DNA from: an uncultured Clostridia bacterium
GTDB taxonomy: Bacteria; Bacillota; Clostridia; UMGS1810
Reading direction: 5' to 3'
DNA: 64,000 nt
NCBI GenBank assembly: GCA_934500705.1
Contig: CAKSTI010000013.1
Coordinates: 1-64,000 of the forward strand
Positions 32,694 through 42,327 of the stretch are shown here, in pieces. A model generated the notes under the pieces. It had not been told where the DNA came from, searched no databases, and worked only from the letters and a program-made list of their open reading frames with translations. The position numbers were made by a program, and so were the translations under genes. Each line of letters opens with the position of its first letter. Within the stretch, counting starts at the first letter, position 1.

Positions 32694-34586
32694 TTACTTC
32701 ATCGAGTATATATTTGACGAAACTATCGGGTGCATTGCCGAATACTCGGAGATGACGAAAACCCTGAGCGTGTCTGTACCTATGAAGTCCTCGCCGAATA
32801 TCAGGGAAACCGTGTTTTTTCCCTTTTTCATACTTGTGATTTTTTCGCTTGCAATGCCTTGGAGCTTGCCCTTGGAATACGCCGCAACGATGACCCTTGC
32901 ACTCTCGCCGACATAAGCCGACGGCGCTGTAAATTCCACGTCGTAGTTGTCCTCACCGGTGAACCACTCCATCTGCGACGGGTCAAAGTCCGTTCCTCTG
33001 TCGAGAATTACGGGAGCAGAACCTTTTTCTGCCGCAGCGTCAATTCTCTCTACAATAACATTGTCAATGCAAATGTCAACCGCCCTGTTAGCTTTGCCGT
33101 CCTCGCCGATGTAATACTCATCAGTGGCTCCCGGAATCTGCGCACCGTTAAGAATGTGAGCACGATCGAAAACAAGTTCTCTAAATGACATTATGCCGTA
33201 TGCGTTTACTCCGTTGAAGCTGTATCTTGAAACCTCGTTGCCGTCAAAATAATACGTTGCTGTGCCGCTTTCGCCGTTTACATAGTCAACAATCTGCGTA
33301 ACGGTATACCATTTGCCGTGTTCCACAGGTACCTTAACGGCGCCTTCGTCGCTTTCCTGATTTGCAACATACTGGTTGAGTTTGCCGGGGAAAACTATGT
33401 ACGGATTTGTAGGATGATACATAACCGTAGTATGAAATGCCTTGTCGGTGTTTGAACTCCAAGTGGATACATAAACAAAATGCTTGTCGCCGTTTTCGGG
33501 ATTTGCCGAAGTTGTGTTGCTTCCCAAATCCATCTTTTTAATCATTACCTTGTACTCAATTTTAAGTTTTCCGGAGTCTATAATGCCGTCGGTAATGTGG
33601 TCGTTCATATAATATGCAACCACGTTGCCGCCCCAGCGGAACTGAACCGACTTGTTAGGTCCGTCACTGACAATATCGCCGCCGGTGTAATGCCACACGT
33701 TTTCGATGCTGCCCTTACCTTGTATAGAGCTTGCAGCGCCGCTTATCCAGTCGGCATTATTGTAGCTTTCAAAGTCGTCCTGAGCAATAACGCCGTTATC
33801 GGGCAGAGTGCCGTTTGCCACGTATTTGCCTATTTTCTCCGGTTTTGTGGGGTCTACGTATTCCGCCAGCTTTTCAAACTTGACGTTGTCAATCTTAACC
33901 ACGCTGTCCGCTGCGGCTCTGATAATACCGAAGTACTTAAATCCCGTTCTGGAAACAGGCGCATTAAACACTGAATTTCTTATGTGCTCCGCAACCTTTT
34001 TGCCGTCTAAGTAAAAGTCCATTGTCTGAGCGGAATAGTCAAAAATTACGCCAACCTTGTGCCACTCGTCGGTCGAGATGTTATTGGACGCCGGGGTGTA
34101 GTCTGTTGCCGGTCTCGGCATTGCGCCGTAGTTTTCGGCGTCGCCCCAGTAAACTACTGCCCCGTCATCGGTTTTAAGCACGCTCCACACATAGTGTGCC
34201 GGCTGCCAGCTGCCGGCGTCATCGCCGCTGTATACCACGGAGTATACACCCTTGCCCGCATCTAAATCCGACGGAACAAAAACATCGTACTCATAGCTCA
34301 TTCTCTTGCTTGTAATTTTAGCGTACGGCAACTGATAATACACGTACGGATTGCTCAAAAACGTGTTGCCGTCCTCGGTTAATATGTCGCCGCCGACGCC
34401 GTAATTCCAGTTAGCCTTTGCCGCCGCTTTTGCCTCTGCGCTCTCCATACCGGCGTAATCCTCAAAATCATCATAGAAAATTATACCCGTATCCGGCTCG
34501 CTGTCCGTCTTGATAACTTCGGCGCAAACAGAAACAGAAGACGCAATCAAACCGAATGCCAACAGTAATGACCAAAACTTTTTCAT
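32694..34586 (-). CDS. Secreted two-domain beta-sandwich protein of the carbohydrate locus
   Basis: 630 aa with a signal peptide (MKKFWSLLLAFGLIASS, cut near CAE). Two concanavalin A-like domains follow, each opening with a D-D-F-E-x-Y motif (FYDDFEDYAG near 37 and QDDFESYNNADW near 268) and ending with an I-D-N-V motif (IDNVKFEK, IDNVIVER). A C-terminal domain of about 90 residues (VIVAAYSKGKLQG, TDTLRVFVI, MHPIVSS) is shared with other proteins in the window. Its first domain is about four-fifths identical by eye to that of 37649-39481. No catalytic residues can be assigned; carbohydrate binding is the likely role. Its own promoter and a candidate operator lie upstream. Confidence 0.72.
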   Translation of the reverse strand: MKKFWSLLLAFGLIASSVSVCAEVIKTDSEPDTGIIFYDDFEDYAGMESAEAKAAAKANWNYGVGGDILTEDGNTFLSNPYVYYQLPYAKITSKRMSYEYDVFVPSDLDAGKGVYSVVYSGDDAGSWQPAHYVWSVLKTDDGAVVYWGDAENYGAMPRPATDYTPASNNISTDEWHKVGVIFDYSAQTMDFYLDGKKVAEHIRNSVFNAPVSRTGFKYFGIIRAAADSVVKIDNVKFEKLAEYVDPTKPEKIGKYVANGTLPDNGVIAQDDFESYNNADWISGAASSIQGKGSIENVWHYTGGDIVSDGPNKSVQFRWGGNVVAYYMNDHITDGIIDSGKLKIEYKVMIKKMDLGSNTTSANPENGDKHFVYVSTWSSNTDKAFHTTVMYHPTNPYIVFPGKLNQYVANQESDEGAVKVPVEHGKWYTVTQIVDYVNGESGTATYYFDGNEVSRYSFNGVNAYGIMSFRELVFDRAHILNGAQIPGATDEYYIGEDGKANRAVDICIDNVIVERIDAAAEKGSAPVILDRGTDFDPSQMEWFTGEDNYDVEFTAPSAYVGESARVIVAAYSKGKLQGIASEKITSMKKGKNTVSLIFGEDFIGTDTLRVFVISEYSAMHPIVSSNIYSMK

Positions 34587-34620
34587 ACAATAACCTCCTG
34601 TAAATACTTGTCTATACAAT

Positions 34621-34626
34621 ATTCTA
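34621..34626 (-). promoter_or_regulatory. Extended -10 promoter of the gene at 32694-34586
   Basis: Minus strand TGG-TAGAAT, 35 bases before the start codon, with a weak TTTAAA at 17 bases. A weak -35 with an upstream operator is typical of activator-dependent promoters. Confidence 0.5.
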
Positions 34627-34658
34627 CCATTGTTTTGTGCATTTTTAAAGTGTTTTGC

Positions 34659-34674
34659 GGTGCACTACATCACC
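34659..34674. promoter_or_regulatory. Candidate operator, copy 1
   Basis: GGTGCACTACATCACC, with GGTG and CACC half-sites. It lies at about -45 to -60 relative to the promoter at 34621. An almost identical site is at 54422-54437 before the sugar-binding protein gene. Binding by the AraC-type response regulator encoded at 55557 is inference. Confidence 0.55.
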
Positions 34675-34708
34675 ATTTAGGGCACTATATACAACATCTT
34701 TTCAAAAA

Positions 34709-34740
34709 ACGGGTCAAAAGCCGATTGGCATTTGACCCGT
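34709..34740 (-). terminator. Terminator after the hydrolase gene at 34745
   Basis: ACGGGTCAAA/TTTGACCCGT forms a 10-bp stem followed by TTTTTTG on the minus strand, five bases after the stop codon. It closes the main carbohydrate operon. Confidence 0.9.
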
Positions 34741-34744
34741 TTTG

Positions 34745-37558
34745 TTAATTAAGATAAATAATTTTTTGCAGTACGGTGTTCTTGGCACTTATGTGAACTT
34801 TGATTTTATCGCCTGCGTAATCGTCGGGGATTTTAAACCGCAGCGTATAGGCGCCGTCAAGGTTGGTGCGTACCATATCCTGGTAAATCACCGAGTTTGC
34901 AAAACCTCCGCTCACGTTGAGGTCGGCTCTGTGCGTACTACCGTCAAAGGCGGTTATAAGAACGTTTGTGTACGCCTTTCCGGTAGGCAGTTTGCCGCTT
35001 AACATCACAGTTTTGCCGGACTTGTCCACCTTAACGGAGGAGTCGTCGCCAAACTCCGGAATTACACCGTTTTCCACAAGCGGGGTGAGCCTTTCCATAT
35101 CGTCTATGGCAAAGATTTTAACGCTCCGACAGCCTTTCATCTTTGCGCCGGCAAAGCTCACGGTAATCTCCTCGCCGCCGTAAGTCCCCTCTTTAATCTG
35201 TGTGCCGAGGAGGGTGTTATCCTTGCCGTATGCTGCGGCAATAATCTTTATAGAAGTACCGCTCTTTACGCTCTCCGGCAGGTTTACTTTTACGTTCACC
35301 TTACCTATGGAGCCTATGCGCCAGGCGGTATCTGCATTTTCTGCGGTTATGCCTGTGCTATCCACGCTGTCGGTTGCGTGGATATATATGGGTTTATTGC
35401 TGTACGATGCGGTGTAGCCGCCGTTTGTATTCTCAACAACCGTTTTGTTGCCGTACATATCATAGATTTCAAAATACGGTTTATCGCTTGAATAGGTGTA
35501 TGTTTCGTCATTTTTGATATATTCGCTTTTCCACACCATAACAATCTCATCGCCGTCCGAGTTTTTAAACGAGCGCATAAACTTTGCGTCCGAATAATCA
35601 CAAGAAACACTGTGGTCGTCAACGTCCCAACCGTTGTTCATAAGTGAACTGTGGTCGCCGTTGTAGTCGCCGTCATAGGTGTAGCCGTCAAGTATTGCGT
35701 TGTATGCCGCAACGGTGAGGTATGCCGGCTTTGCGGCAAAGGGCGTGCGCCAGTCGTGCGCCTTAAGTATGCCGTAGTTATCCTCTATGTCAAAGTAGCC
35801 GGTGTTGTTGTCCGCAAAGGCATAGTATATCATCTTGTCAATTCTCTCGGGGTCAATGTTAAGCCCCATTGAGCGTGCATAGTATGCGCCCTGCTTCTCA
35901 TAGGGAACCATCCAGTGCATAGAGCCTAAGCCGTTTATCTCTTTTGACGGCCAGCCGTTTTCCGTTATCCACGCACGCTTTGCACCGTTTCTTGACTTTA
36001 TCCGCTTGTTAAAGTCGGGAATTGAGCCGTAAATGTGCCACGTTTCCGGACCTCCGACCTGATCGTAGGTATGTAGGGTATATACATCACTGCAAGAGAG
36101 CACGTCGTTATCGAGACTGTAATCAATCCAGCTGCGTTGAGCCGTCCAATATCCGCCGACTTCACCGGCAACAACCACTGCGTGCGGATTTGCCGATTTT
36201 ATGGATTTGTAAGTGTTTTTAACAAGGTTTACATAGCTGACCTTGCTCTCGTCCTCGTGTCCGCCGCTGGGAACGAGGTTGTACTCATTTATGTACGACC
36301 AATAGTCCGTATAATCTTTAAGCGCATTAACCGTCCAGTTGCAATAATCCGCATATGCCTTAACCTGGTTTTCGGTAGTGGGTTTGTTGGGGCCGCCCCT
36401 GCCGAGAATCTGCCCGTCTATCTCATAGGCGCAGTCGCCCGTGAGTATACCTAAGGTTTCCATACCGAGCTGGTCTACATATTTGCAGGAATACTCCAAG
36501 TTATCGGTAAGGGCGTAGACACCCTGCTTTCTTTCAATCTGATTCCAACGGATGGAACTTCTTATTATGGAATATCCCGCATTTTTAGCAAGGTCGGCAA
36601 GCGCCTTTATCTCGCTTCTGCCATAAACGTTCCAGTCAAAGTGAATGTTTGTGCCGAAGTTGGGATTTACGTTTTTTGCCTTTTTGGAATAAGAGAAATC
36701 CGCAATCTGCTTTTGGCGGATATTCGAACCTGTTGCCACTATTTCGAGCGTGTATACGCCAAAGGGCAGCTTGTCCAGGGTGAGTGTGTAAAAGTTATTG
36801 GAAAACGGGGCGGTTTTCGTCTGAACGGTTTTGCCGTTTATGTCCTTGACGGTGTACGATGCCGTTCCGGTTTTGTACGCCCCCGTTGCATCGGCAAATT
36901 TGATGCCAAAGTCCAAAGAGTCGCCCTCAAAGAAAATGTTACCCGGACGGTCTGTGCCGATCGTGATGTCAAAGGGTGCAAGCTCCGTGCAAACCTCCAC
37001 GCTAACCGAGCTTATGAGAATGTCGTTTGACGACACACCCATAATCTGCTTTGCGTCTGTTCTGAAATAGCTGTCATTTGCCATAATTACAAAATCGCTG
37101 TTTGCAATGCCGTTGCCGAAAAGGGCGTCTGTGATGTAAAACGACGCCGTCTGCCAGGAGCCGGTTTTATTAAGCTGGCAGTACACGCTGTTTGTGCTTG
37201 CAGTGTCGCCCAACGCATCGTAGAGAACGGCGAACCCACCGTAACTGTCGTCATAATATGTAACGGTAAGGATCACCTTTGCCGTACTCGGAAGATTTTT
37301 CATCACGCTGTCGTCAATGTTACACATTATGTACGACCTTTTGTCCAAACGATCAAGCAGCCAACCGCTTTTACCGTCTTTATCGGTAACGTTTACCTTG
37401 CTGTTTGCCATACTCACGCTCATATTTTGTGCAACTGCCGTATTGCCCGAAAACTGCGCCGAAGCCGACTGCGCAGCGGCAAATGCGAAACTTCCCGGCA
37501 GGCAAATGCTCAAAAGCAATGCAAGCACAAGCGAAAGAGCGCAAATTTTATTTTTCAT
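34745..37558 (-). CDS. Secreted clan GH-A-like glycoside hydrolase (937 aa)
   Basis: Signal peptide 1-28 (cut near AFA-AAQ), an N-terminal beta-sandwich (about 30-195), an Ig-like linker (about 198-290), a TIM barrel (about 300-625), a beta domain, and the shared C-terminal domains (IKIIAAAYGKDNTLLG, CRSVKIFAIDDMERLTPL). The probable acid/base is E425 in SYINEYNL and the probable nucleophile E533 in WITENGWPS, the N-E and E-N-G patterns of clan A retaining hydrolases. The exact family (GH39, GH5, GH51 or a new one) and substrate are not clear. It is a paralogue of the gene at 47561. AGGGGGGG precedes the ATG. Probably a surface or extracellular enzyme feeding the sugar importer. Confidence 0.75.
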   Translation of the reverse strand: MKNKICALSLVLALLLSICLPGSFAFAAAQSASAQFSGNTAVAQNMSVSMANSKVNVTDKDGKSGWLLDRLDKRSYIMCNIDDSVMKNLPSTAKVILTVTYYDDSYGGFAVLYDALGDTASTNSVYCQLNKTGSWQTASFYITDALFGNGIANSDFVIMANDSYFRTDAKQIMGVSSNDILISSVSVEVCTELAPFDITIGTDRPGNIFFEGDSLDFGIKFADATGAYKTGTASYTVKDINGKTVQTKTAPFSNNFYTLTLDKLPFGVYTLEIVATGSNIRQKQIADFSYSKKAKNVNPNFGTNIHFDWNVYGRSEIKALADLAKNAGYSIIRSSIRWNQIERKQGVYALTDNLEYSCKYVDQLGMETLGILTGDCAYEIDGQILGRGGPNKPTTENQVKAYADYCNWTVNALKDYTDYWSYINEYNLVPSGGHEDESKVSYVNLVKNTYKSIKSANPHAVVVAGEVGGYWTAQRSWIDYSLDNDVLSCSDVYTLHTYDQVGGPETWHIYGSIPDFNKRIKSRNGAKRAWITENGWPSKEINGLGSMHWMVPYEKQGAYYARSMGLNIDPERIDKMIYYAFADNNTGYFDIEDNYGILKAHDWRTPFAAKPAYLTVAAYNAILDGYTYDGDYNGDHSSLMNNGWDVDDHSVSCDYSDAKFMRSFKNSDGDEIVMVWKSEYIKNDETYTYSSDKPYFEIYDMYGNKTVVENTNGGYTASYSNKPIYIHATDSVDSTGITAENADTAWRIGSIGKVNVKVNLPESVKSGTSIKIIAAAYGKDNTLLGTQIKEGTYGGEEITVSFAGAKMKGCRSVKIFAIDDMERLTPLVENGVIPEFGDDSSVKVDKSGKTVMLSGKLPTGKAYTNVLITAFDGSTHRADLNVSGGFANSVIYQDMVRTNLDGAYTLRFKIPDDYAGDKIKVHISAKNTVLQKIIYLN

Positions 37559-37587
37559 ACCTTACCCCCCCTAAGTAGTGTTGTGTA

Positions 37588-37620
37588 AGCAACGAGGCAG
37601 GGAAGTCCTGCCTCATTGCT
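37588..37620 (-). promoter_or_regulatory. Intercistronic hairpin before the hydrolase gene
   Basis: AGCAA-GAGGCAGG with CCTGCCTC-TTGCT pairs over 13 bp with one mismatch. No T run follows, so it probably protects the upstream mRNA end or limits read-through rather than ending transcription. Confidence 0.5.
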
Positions 37621-37648
37621 GATGTGATAATCAAAGGATATGAGAAAG

Positions 37649-39481
37649 TTATTTTGTATATACAGCTGCATCTGCCATAGGATACATATTGTCAAAGTTA
37701 GAGAATATAAACGCTTTAATCGTGTCCGCACCTTCGAATTTATCATCGGCAGTAAGAGCAATGCTGTTTGAGCCTTTGGAAATGAGGGTGTTAATACTGC
37801 TTACAACGCCCTGCAACTGCTCGCCCTTGTATGCAGCAATTACGACATTTCCGGTACTTGCGGAAGGCGTTTCAAAATCTACTGTGAGCACGTCGCCGCC
37901 CGCAACATCAGCAACTGTAATATCAGCTCCGTTTTTCTTGATTTTTGTGGTAAGAGGTTCGTCATAGCTTACCGGAACAAGACGTTCAATTCTGACGTCA
38001 TCAATCCTTATGTCAACACTTTCGCCATTTGGATAATATACATCGGCTGCTCCCGATATTTCTTGTCCGTTCTTGCTATGCGAGCGGCAAAGGTCGAACT
38101 CGTTAAATTCAATGTTTGTGTTCGTCGGGTCTACTGCAAATGATGTTACAAATTCACCGTTAAAATACTGGCAAACCGTACCGTTTTCATAATCAATAAT
38201 CATAGTTACGGTGTTCCAAGTTTCAAAGTCAAATGTTTTCTTCACAGTGGGTGCATCGGTGTTTGTCTCATTTGCTGCTGAGTAATTATTCAAAGTTTTT
38301 GAAAAAGCCATAAACGGTTTTTCCGGTGAATATACAACCGTGTTAAGGTACATCTTTCCGTTTGGTCCCCAATTAGCTACATACAAAACTTGCCGGTCGC
38401 CGTTTTCCGGATTTGCCAAAGTATTGTCCGACACGTTCATCTGTCTTACGTTTACCTTATATTCAATTTTGAGCTTGCCGGTGTTAATTACTGCGCCGGG
38501 CAGATTATGATCTGTAAGATAATAAGCAGTGTTACTCGTCCATCTCATATTAAGGTACTTGTTGCCATCACTGCCGGAAGGAAGAATATCTCCCAGAGTA
38601 TAATGCCATACATTGTCGGGATTTGATATTGAGCTTAATCTTCCCCCAGTCCAGTCACTGTTTTCATAATTGTCAAAATTATCTTTTGCTATAATTCCGG
38701 TTTCCGGAACAGATCCGTTTACTGTGTAAGAACCCACGCTTTCAGGGTCGACGAAAGACTGCATCTTTTCGAACTTAACGTTGTCAGCTCTTGCCGTGCT
38801 GCCATTAGCTACTCTTAAAATACCAAAATACTTAAATCCGGCTCTTTCAACCGGTGCGCTGAATGTAGCGTTTTTAGTATGCTCTGCAACTTTTTTCCCG
38901 TCCAAGTAAAAATCCATTGTATTATTTAAATAGTCAAAAGTTGTGCCTACTTTGTGCCATTCGTTAGTCGAAATTTCATTGGAAGCCGGGGTATAGCTGT
39001 CGCCCGGTCTCGGCATTGCACCGTAATTTTCGGCATCGCCCCAGTAAACTATTGCACCGCTGTCGGTTTTAAGTGCACTCCACACATAATGTGCAGGAAA
39101 CCAGCTGCTGGCATCATCACCGCTGTATACAACGGAATACAAGCCATTGCCGACCGGACAATCCGACGGAATATAGACATCGTATTCATAGAGTACTTTT
39201 CCGCTCGTGATTTTAGCATAGGGCAACTGATAATACACATACGGATTGCTCAAAAACGTGTTGCCGTCTGCGGTTAATATGTCCCCTCCGACACCGTAAT
39301 TCCAGTTAGCCTTTGCCGCCGCTTTTGCCTCGGCAGTCTCCATGCCGGCATAATCCTCGAAATCGTCGGCAAAAATTATGCCTGTCTCGGGTTCGGAAGT
39401 TGTTGTTACAACCGCCGCAAAAGCCGTCAAACTTGACATTAACAGAGTCAGTGTCAAAACCATTGATAATAATTTCTTCAT
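37649..39481 (-). CDS. Secreted two-domain beta-sandwich protein, paralogue of 32694-34586
   Basis: 610 aa with a signal peptide (MKKLLSMVLTLTLLMSSLTAFA). The order is D-D-F-E-D-Y domain 1 (27-215), a second such domain (about 240-480) and the shared C-terminal domain (VVIAAYKGEQLQGV, ADTIKAFIFSN, MYPMADAA). Domain 1 is strikingly conserved with the paralogue; domain 2 is much less so. AGGAGG lies before the ATG. No enzyme motif is seen; sugar binding or cell-surface anchoring of substrate is a guess. Confidence 0.7.
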   Translation of the reverse strand: MKKLLSMVLTLTLLMSSLTAFAAVVTTTSEPETGIIFADDFEDYAGMETAEAKAAAKANWNYGVGGDILTADGNTFLSNPYVYYQLPYAKITSGKVLYEYDVYIPSDCPVGNGLYSVVYSGDDASSWFPAHYVWSALKTDSGAIVYWGDAENYGAMPRPGDSYTPASNEISTNEWHKVGTTFDYLNNTMDFYLDGKKVAEHTKNATFSAPVERAGFKYFGILRVANGSTARADNVKFEKMQSFVDPESVGSYTVNGSVPETGIIAKDNFDNYENSDWTGGRLSSISNPDNVWHYTLGDILPSGSDGNKYLNMRWTSNTAYYLTDHNLPGAVINTGKLKIEYKVNVRQMNVSDNTLANPENGDRQVLYVANWGPNGKMYLNTVVYSPEKPFMAFSKTLNNYSAANETNTDAPTVKKTFDFETWNTVTMIIDYENGTVCQYFNGEFVTSFAVDPTNTNIEFNEFDLCRSHSKNGQEISGAADVYYPNGESVDIRIDDVRIERLVPVSYDEPLTTKIKKNGADITVADVAGGDVLTVDFETPSASTGNVVIAAYKGEQLQGVVSSINTLISKGSNSIALTADDKFEGADTIKAFIFSNFDNMYPMADAAVYTK

Positions 39482-39574
39482 TTCTTTTCCTCCTAAAATT
39501 TTTTATATTCACACCGCCGCCAAGGAGTAATGACATTTGTTTTCGGCGGTGAAAATTACGGTAATTAGTGATGT

Positions 39575-39619
39575 TTTGGTGTATATTCCATATACACCAA
39601 AGGGGGTACCCCCTTTGGT
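39575..39619 (-). terminator. Two overlapping palindromes after the gene at 39623
   Basis: A perfect 24-base palindrome ACCAAAGGGGGTACCCCC... (39596-39619) shares six bases with a second inverted repeat, TTTGGTGTATAT/ATATACACCAAA (39575-39601, three-base loop). Only one can form at a time over the shared arm. There is no proper T run, so termination is uncertain. They lie between two genes of the locus. Confidence 0.45.
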
Positions 39620-39622
39620 CTT

Positions 39623-42310
39623 TTACTTTACTTCCGTTGCATCGCAAAGCGGGTGAACGCCGGAGAGGGTATCAAAGGCTATTGCCTTGATGCTGTCCGC
39701 TCCCACAAATCCGCCTTCTGCGGTGATGTTGACGCTTATATCCTCGCTATACATTCTGTCAACTGTGGGAACATACTGCTCGTGAGCAACCGCCGTAAGG
39801 TAGCCGTCCTTGTAGGCAAGCAGAACCACGTATGCGCCCTTGCCGTCCGAGGTGGTGTTTATAACATTGACGGTTGCGGTAACAAGGTCGCCTTCGGCAA
39901 TCTGCGATGCCGAGGTGAGCGGTGCGGAACCCTTCATAATAACGGGAGTTGAAAACTTGATTTCGCCCTCGTCCGTCATAAACTTAAACTCAACGTCCTT
40001 TGCCAAAGCGGCGCCGTTTGCGTCCGCTATGCCGCTCTTGATGCGCAAAGTGTACTCCGTCTGCGGTTTAAGGCAGTTGGTAAAGTCAACGGTGAGTTCC
40101 TTGCCGTCTGCATATACGGTGTAGCCGCCGTTTTCGCCGTCAAGCTCTGCAAAGTCGGCAAAGTTCTGCGATGAGTCAAGCTCTTTGGAGAACGTGAGCA
40201 CGGCTTTTTTGGTGCCTGCGCTCATTATGGGCGAAAACGGATTTGCACTGCCGTCATAGCCTTTAAACTGAGCATTTCTTATAACTATCGGTTCGGGTGC
40301 GTCATAGGTGACCTTGACGTTATCTATGTAATAACAGTTGGGGTAGAGATCGGAGTTGCCGACTGCACCTCTGTACTTGCCTCCCTGACCGCCGTTTGCC
40401 GTGGGGTCGCCGACTGCGCCGTCGTCAACGCTTGTTATCACAAGTCCGTCGTACGCTCCGCCGGAAACGCCGCCCGGCAGGTAATCAAACTTGCCCTCGC
40501 TCTTGCCGTCTAAGAATATTTCAAAATTGCCCTCGTCCAAATCCACAACGAATTTGTAACGATGCCAAGCAGCAAGCTCCTTTGCATTTGTGGCGGAGTA
40601 GCCGACTCTTGACTTGTAGTAACTCTCGTCCCAATCCGAGGCAGCTTTGCCGTTTGGCAGGTAATAACCCCTGATGTAGGCTCTGTCCGGCTCTCTGGCG
40701 GCAACATAGGTCTTGCTTGTGTAGTGCGACCAGTCGGTAAGACCTGCAAAGAGCGTTGCGTTTGTCCAGGTGCCGTTCCAGTTAAAGTTATCCGCTGTGC
40801 GTGTGGTATCGTGCAGACCAAAGGCAAACTGCGTTTTCCACACAAGCTCGTCAGCCACAAAGTACATATCAAACTCGCTTGTCACCTTGCCGCCGCTTAT
40901 CTCTCTGCCGTCGGCAAAGGGGAATATAACCGACTTGTGCTGGGTGCCGACGCCGTTTACAACGGGGTATGCGTCACTGTGGAAAACCTGCATTACACTT
41001 CCCTTGCCGTCGGTGTCTGCAAATTTATCGGTATTTTTCTTAATATACTTAGATGTGAGCGAACCTGCACGCTCAAACTCTGTGCCGTTCTCCGAGGCTT
41101 TGCCGTAGTAGGCAAAGTCGGCAAAGTTTTCTCCGTCCTCCGCAGTTTCGGGGAAAGGGGCATTTTCAAAGTCATTGTCTACAAGCGTATATGTTTCCTT
41201 TTCGGCATCTGTTGCAAAGAACACCATTGTGCCGGCAGGGAGGGTTGACGACTTATTGCCGACCTCCTGAACGGTTGCATTGATGTAAAACTCATAGTTT
41301 GTGCCGGTTTCCAGCGCATTTTCAAAAGTGAAGCGCATCGTACTTCCTGACAAATAGCTGTAAGCGACAGGATGCACTTCTTCGTCACTGCCGAGTTTTT
41401 TAAGTGTGAAAAGCTCGGTGTCAAGTGTGCTGTTTTGCTCTACGGTTTTGTCAAAGGCAATGTCGATGTAATTCTCGCCGCTGCCTGCAAACTCTGCGGA
41501 AAGTATTCCGCTGCCGAGTCTTTCTATGCTGAAATTGTCAAACTCAAACGGCTCTCCTGTGTTTACATCGTCATTCAAGTTAAACGTGAGCCACGAGAAC
41601 TGATAATGCCTTATCATTGATGCGTCCTGCGCACCCTTATAGTAGGTGATTTTTTCGCCGTTTACATAGTGGTTTACCTCTTTTAAGTCATAGTCAACAA
41701 CTGTTGTTACAGTGTACCATTTTCCAAAATCGATAAACTTAACATTGCTTTTATCGTCATTAATGCTTGCCATTGAGTCCTCAATGTTTTTATCGTTAAA
41801 TGCAATGTACGGTTTATTGTCAATGTCCGCATTCTCAGATGCGCTGATTCTTACGGAGCTGTAAAAAGCACGGTTTGTCTTGTCATCCTTTGACCAGCCG
41901 CCGTCTGCACCGTATGTCATAAGATATAGTCTTTGATTCTGTGCGACTCCGTCAACAAAGGTGAGCTTTTTGCCCTCGTCAAGCTTTACGTCGTACTGAA
42001 TTTTCAGTTTGCCGGTTTCTATCTTTGAGCCTGCGCCGTAGAAGTCCTCCAAGGTGCAAAGGAGCTGATTGTTTTTAATCGGAAAAGTATAGTACTTGTT
42101 GCCGTCATCTTCTTTAACAACTCCGTGCGCCCTCTGATAGATACCGCCGTTTATAAACGACGTGGGGCTTGAATTGATGGAATAATCCTCAAAGTCGTCA
42201 TCTGATATAACGCCCGTCTGCGGCAGAGTCGGCGCAAGATAGCGTGCCGACGCCGGAATGAGCGAGAGCAGCAAGCAAAGCGCAAGTACCGCTGAAATTA
42301 TTTTTTTCAT
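39623..42310 (-). CDS. Secreted multi-domain protein with lectin-like and Ig-like domains
   Basis: 895 aa, signal peptide near 1-22. A D-D-D-F-E-D-Y beta-sandwich domain (about 35-265) is followed by a bacterial Ig-like (Big_5) domain (about 270-365, YIDIAFDKTVEQNSTLDTE and MVFFATD). A second lectin-like domain (about 375-675) and a second Big_5 domain (about 690-790, KKAVLTFSKELDSSQN, EFKFMTD) follow, then the shared C-terminal domain (YVVLLAYKDGYLTAVA, ADSIKAIAFDTLSGVHPL). The tandem layout is typical of secreted glycan-binding proteins. AGGAGG lies before the ATG, directly after a tRNA-like hairpin. Confidence 0.7.
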   Translation of the reverse strand: MKKIISAVLALCLLLSLIPASARYLAPTLPQTGVISDDDFEDYSINSSPTSFINGGIYQRAHGVVKEDDGNKYYTFPIKNNQLLCTLEDFYGAGSKIETGKLKIQYDVKLDEGKKLTFVDGVAQNQRLYLMTYGADGGWSKDDKTNRAFYSSVRISASENADIDNKPYIAFNDKNIEDSMASINDDKSNVKFIDFGKWYTVTTVVDYDLKEVNHYVNGEKITYYKGAQDASMIRHYQFSWLTFNLNDDVNTGEPFEFDNFSIERLGSGILSAEFAGSGENYIDIAFDKTVEQNSTLDTELFTLKKLGSDEEVHPVAYSYLSGSTMRFTFENALETGTNYEFYINATVQEVGNKSSTLPAGTMVFFATDAEKETYTLVDNDFENAPFPETAEDGENFADFAYYGKASENGTEFERAGSLTSKYIKKNTDKFADTDGKGSVMQVFHSDAYPVVNGVGTQHKSVIFPFADGREISGGKVTSEFDMYFVADELVWKTQFAFGLHDTTRTADNFNWNGTWTNATLFAGLTDWSHYTSKTYVAAREPDRAYIRGYYLPNGKAASDWDESYYKSRVGYSATNAKELAAWHRYKFVVDLDEGNFEIFLDGKSEGKFDYLPGGVSGGAYDGLVITSVDDGAVGDPTANGGQGGKYRGAVGNSDLYPNCYYIDNVKVTYDAPEPIVIRNAQFKGYDGSANPFSPIMSAGTKKAVLTFSKELDSSQNFADFAELDGENGGYTVYADGKELTVDFTNCLKPQTEYTLRIKSGIADANGAALAKDVEFKFMTDEGEIKFSTPVIMKGSAPLTSASQIAEGDLVTATVNVINTTSDGKGAYVVLLAYKDGYLTAVAHEQYVPTVDRMYSEDISVNITAEGGFVGADSIKAIAFDTLSGVHPLCDATEVK

Positions 42311-42327
42311 ACTGTATCCTCCTGTTT

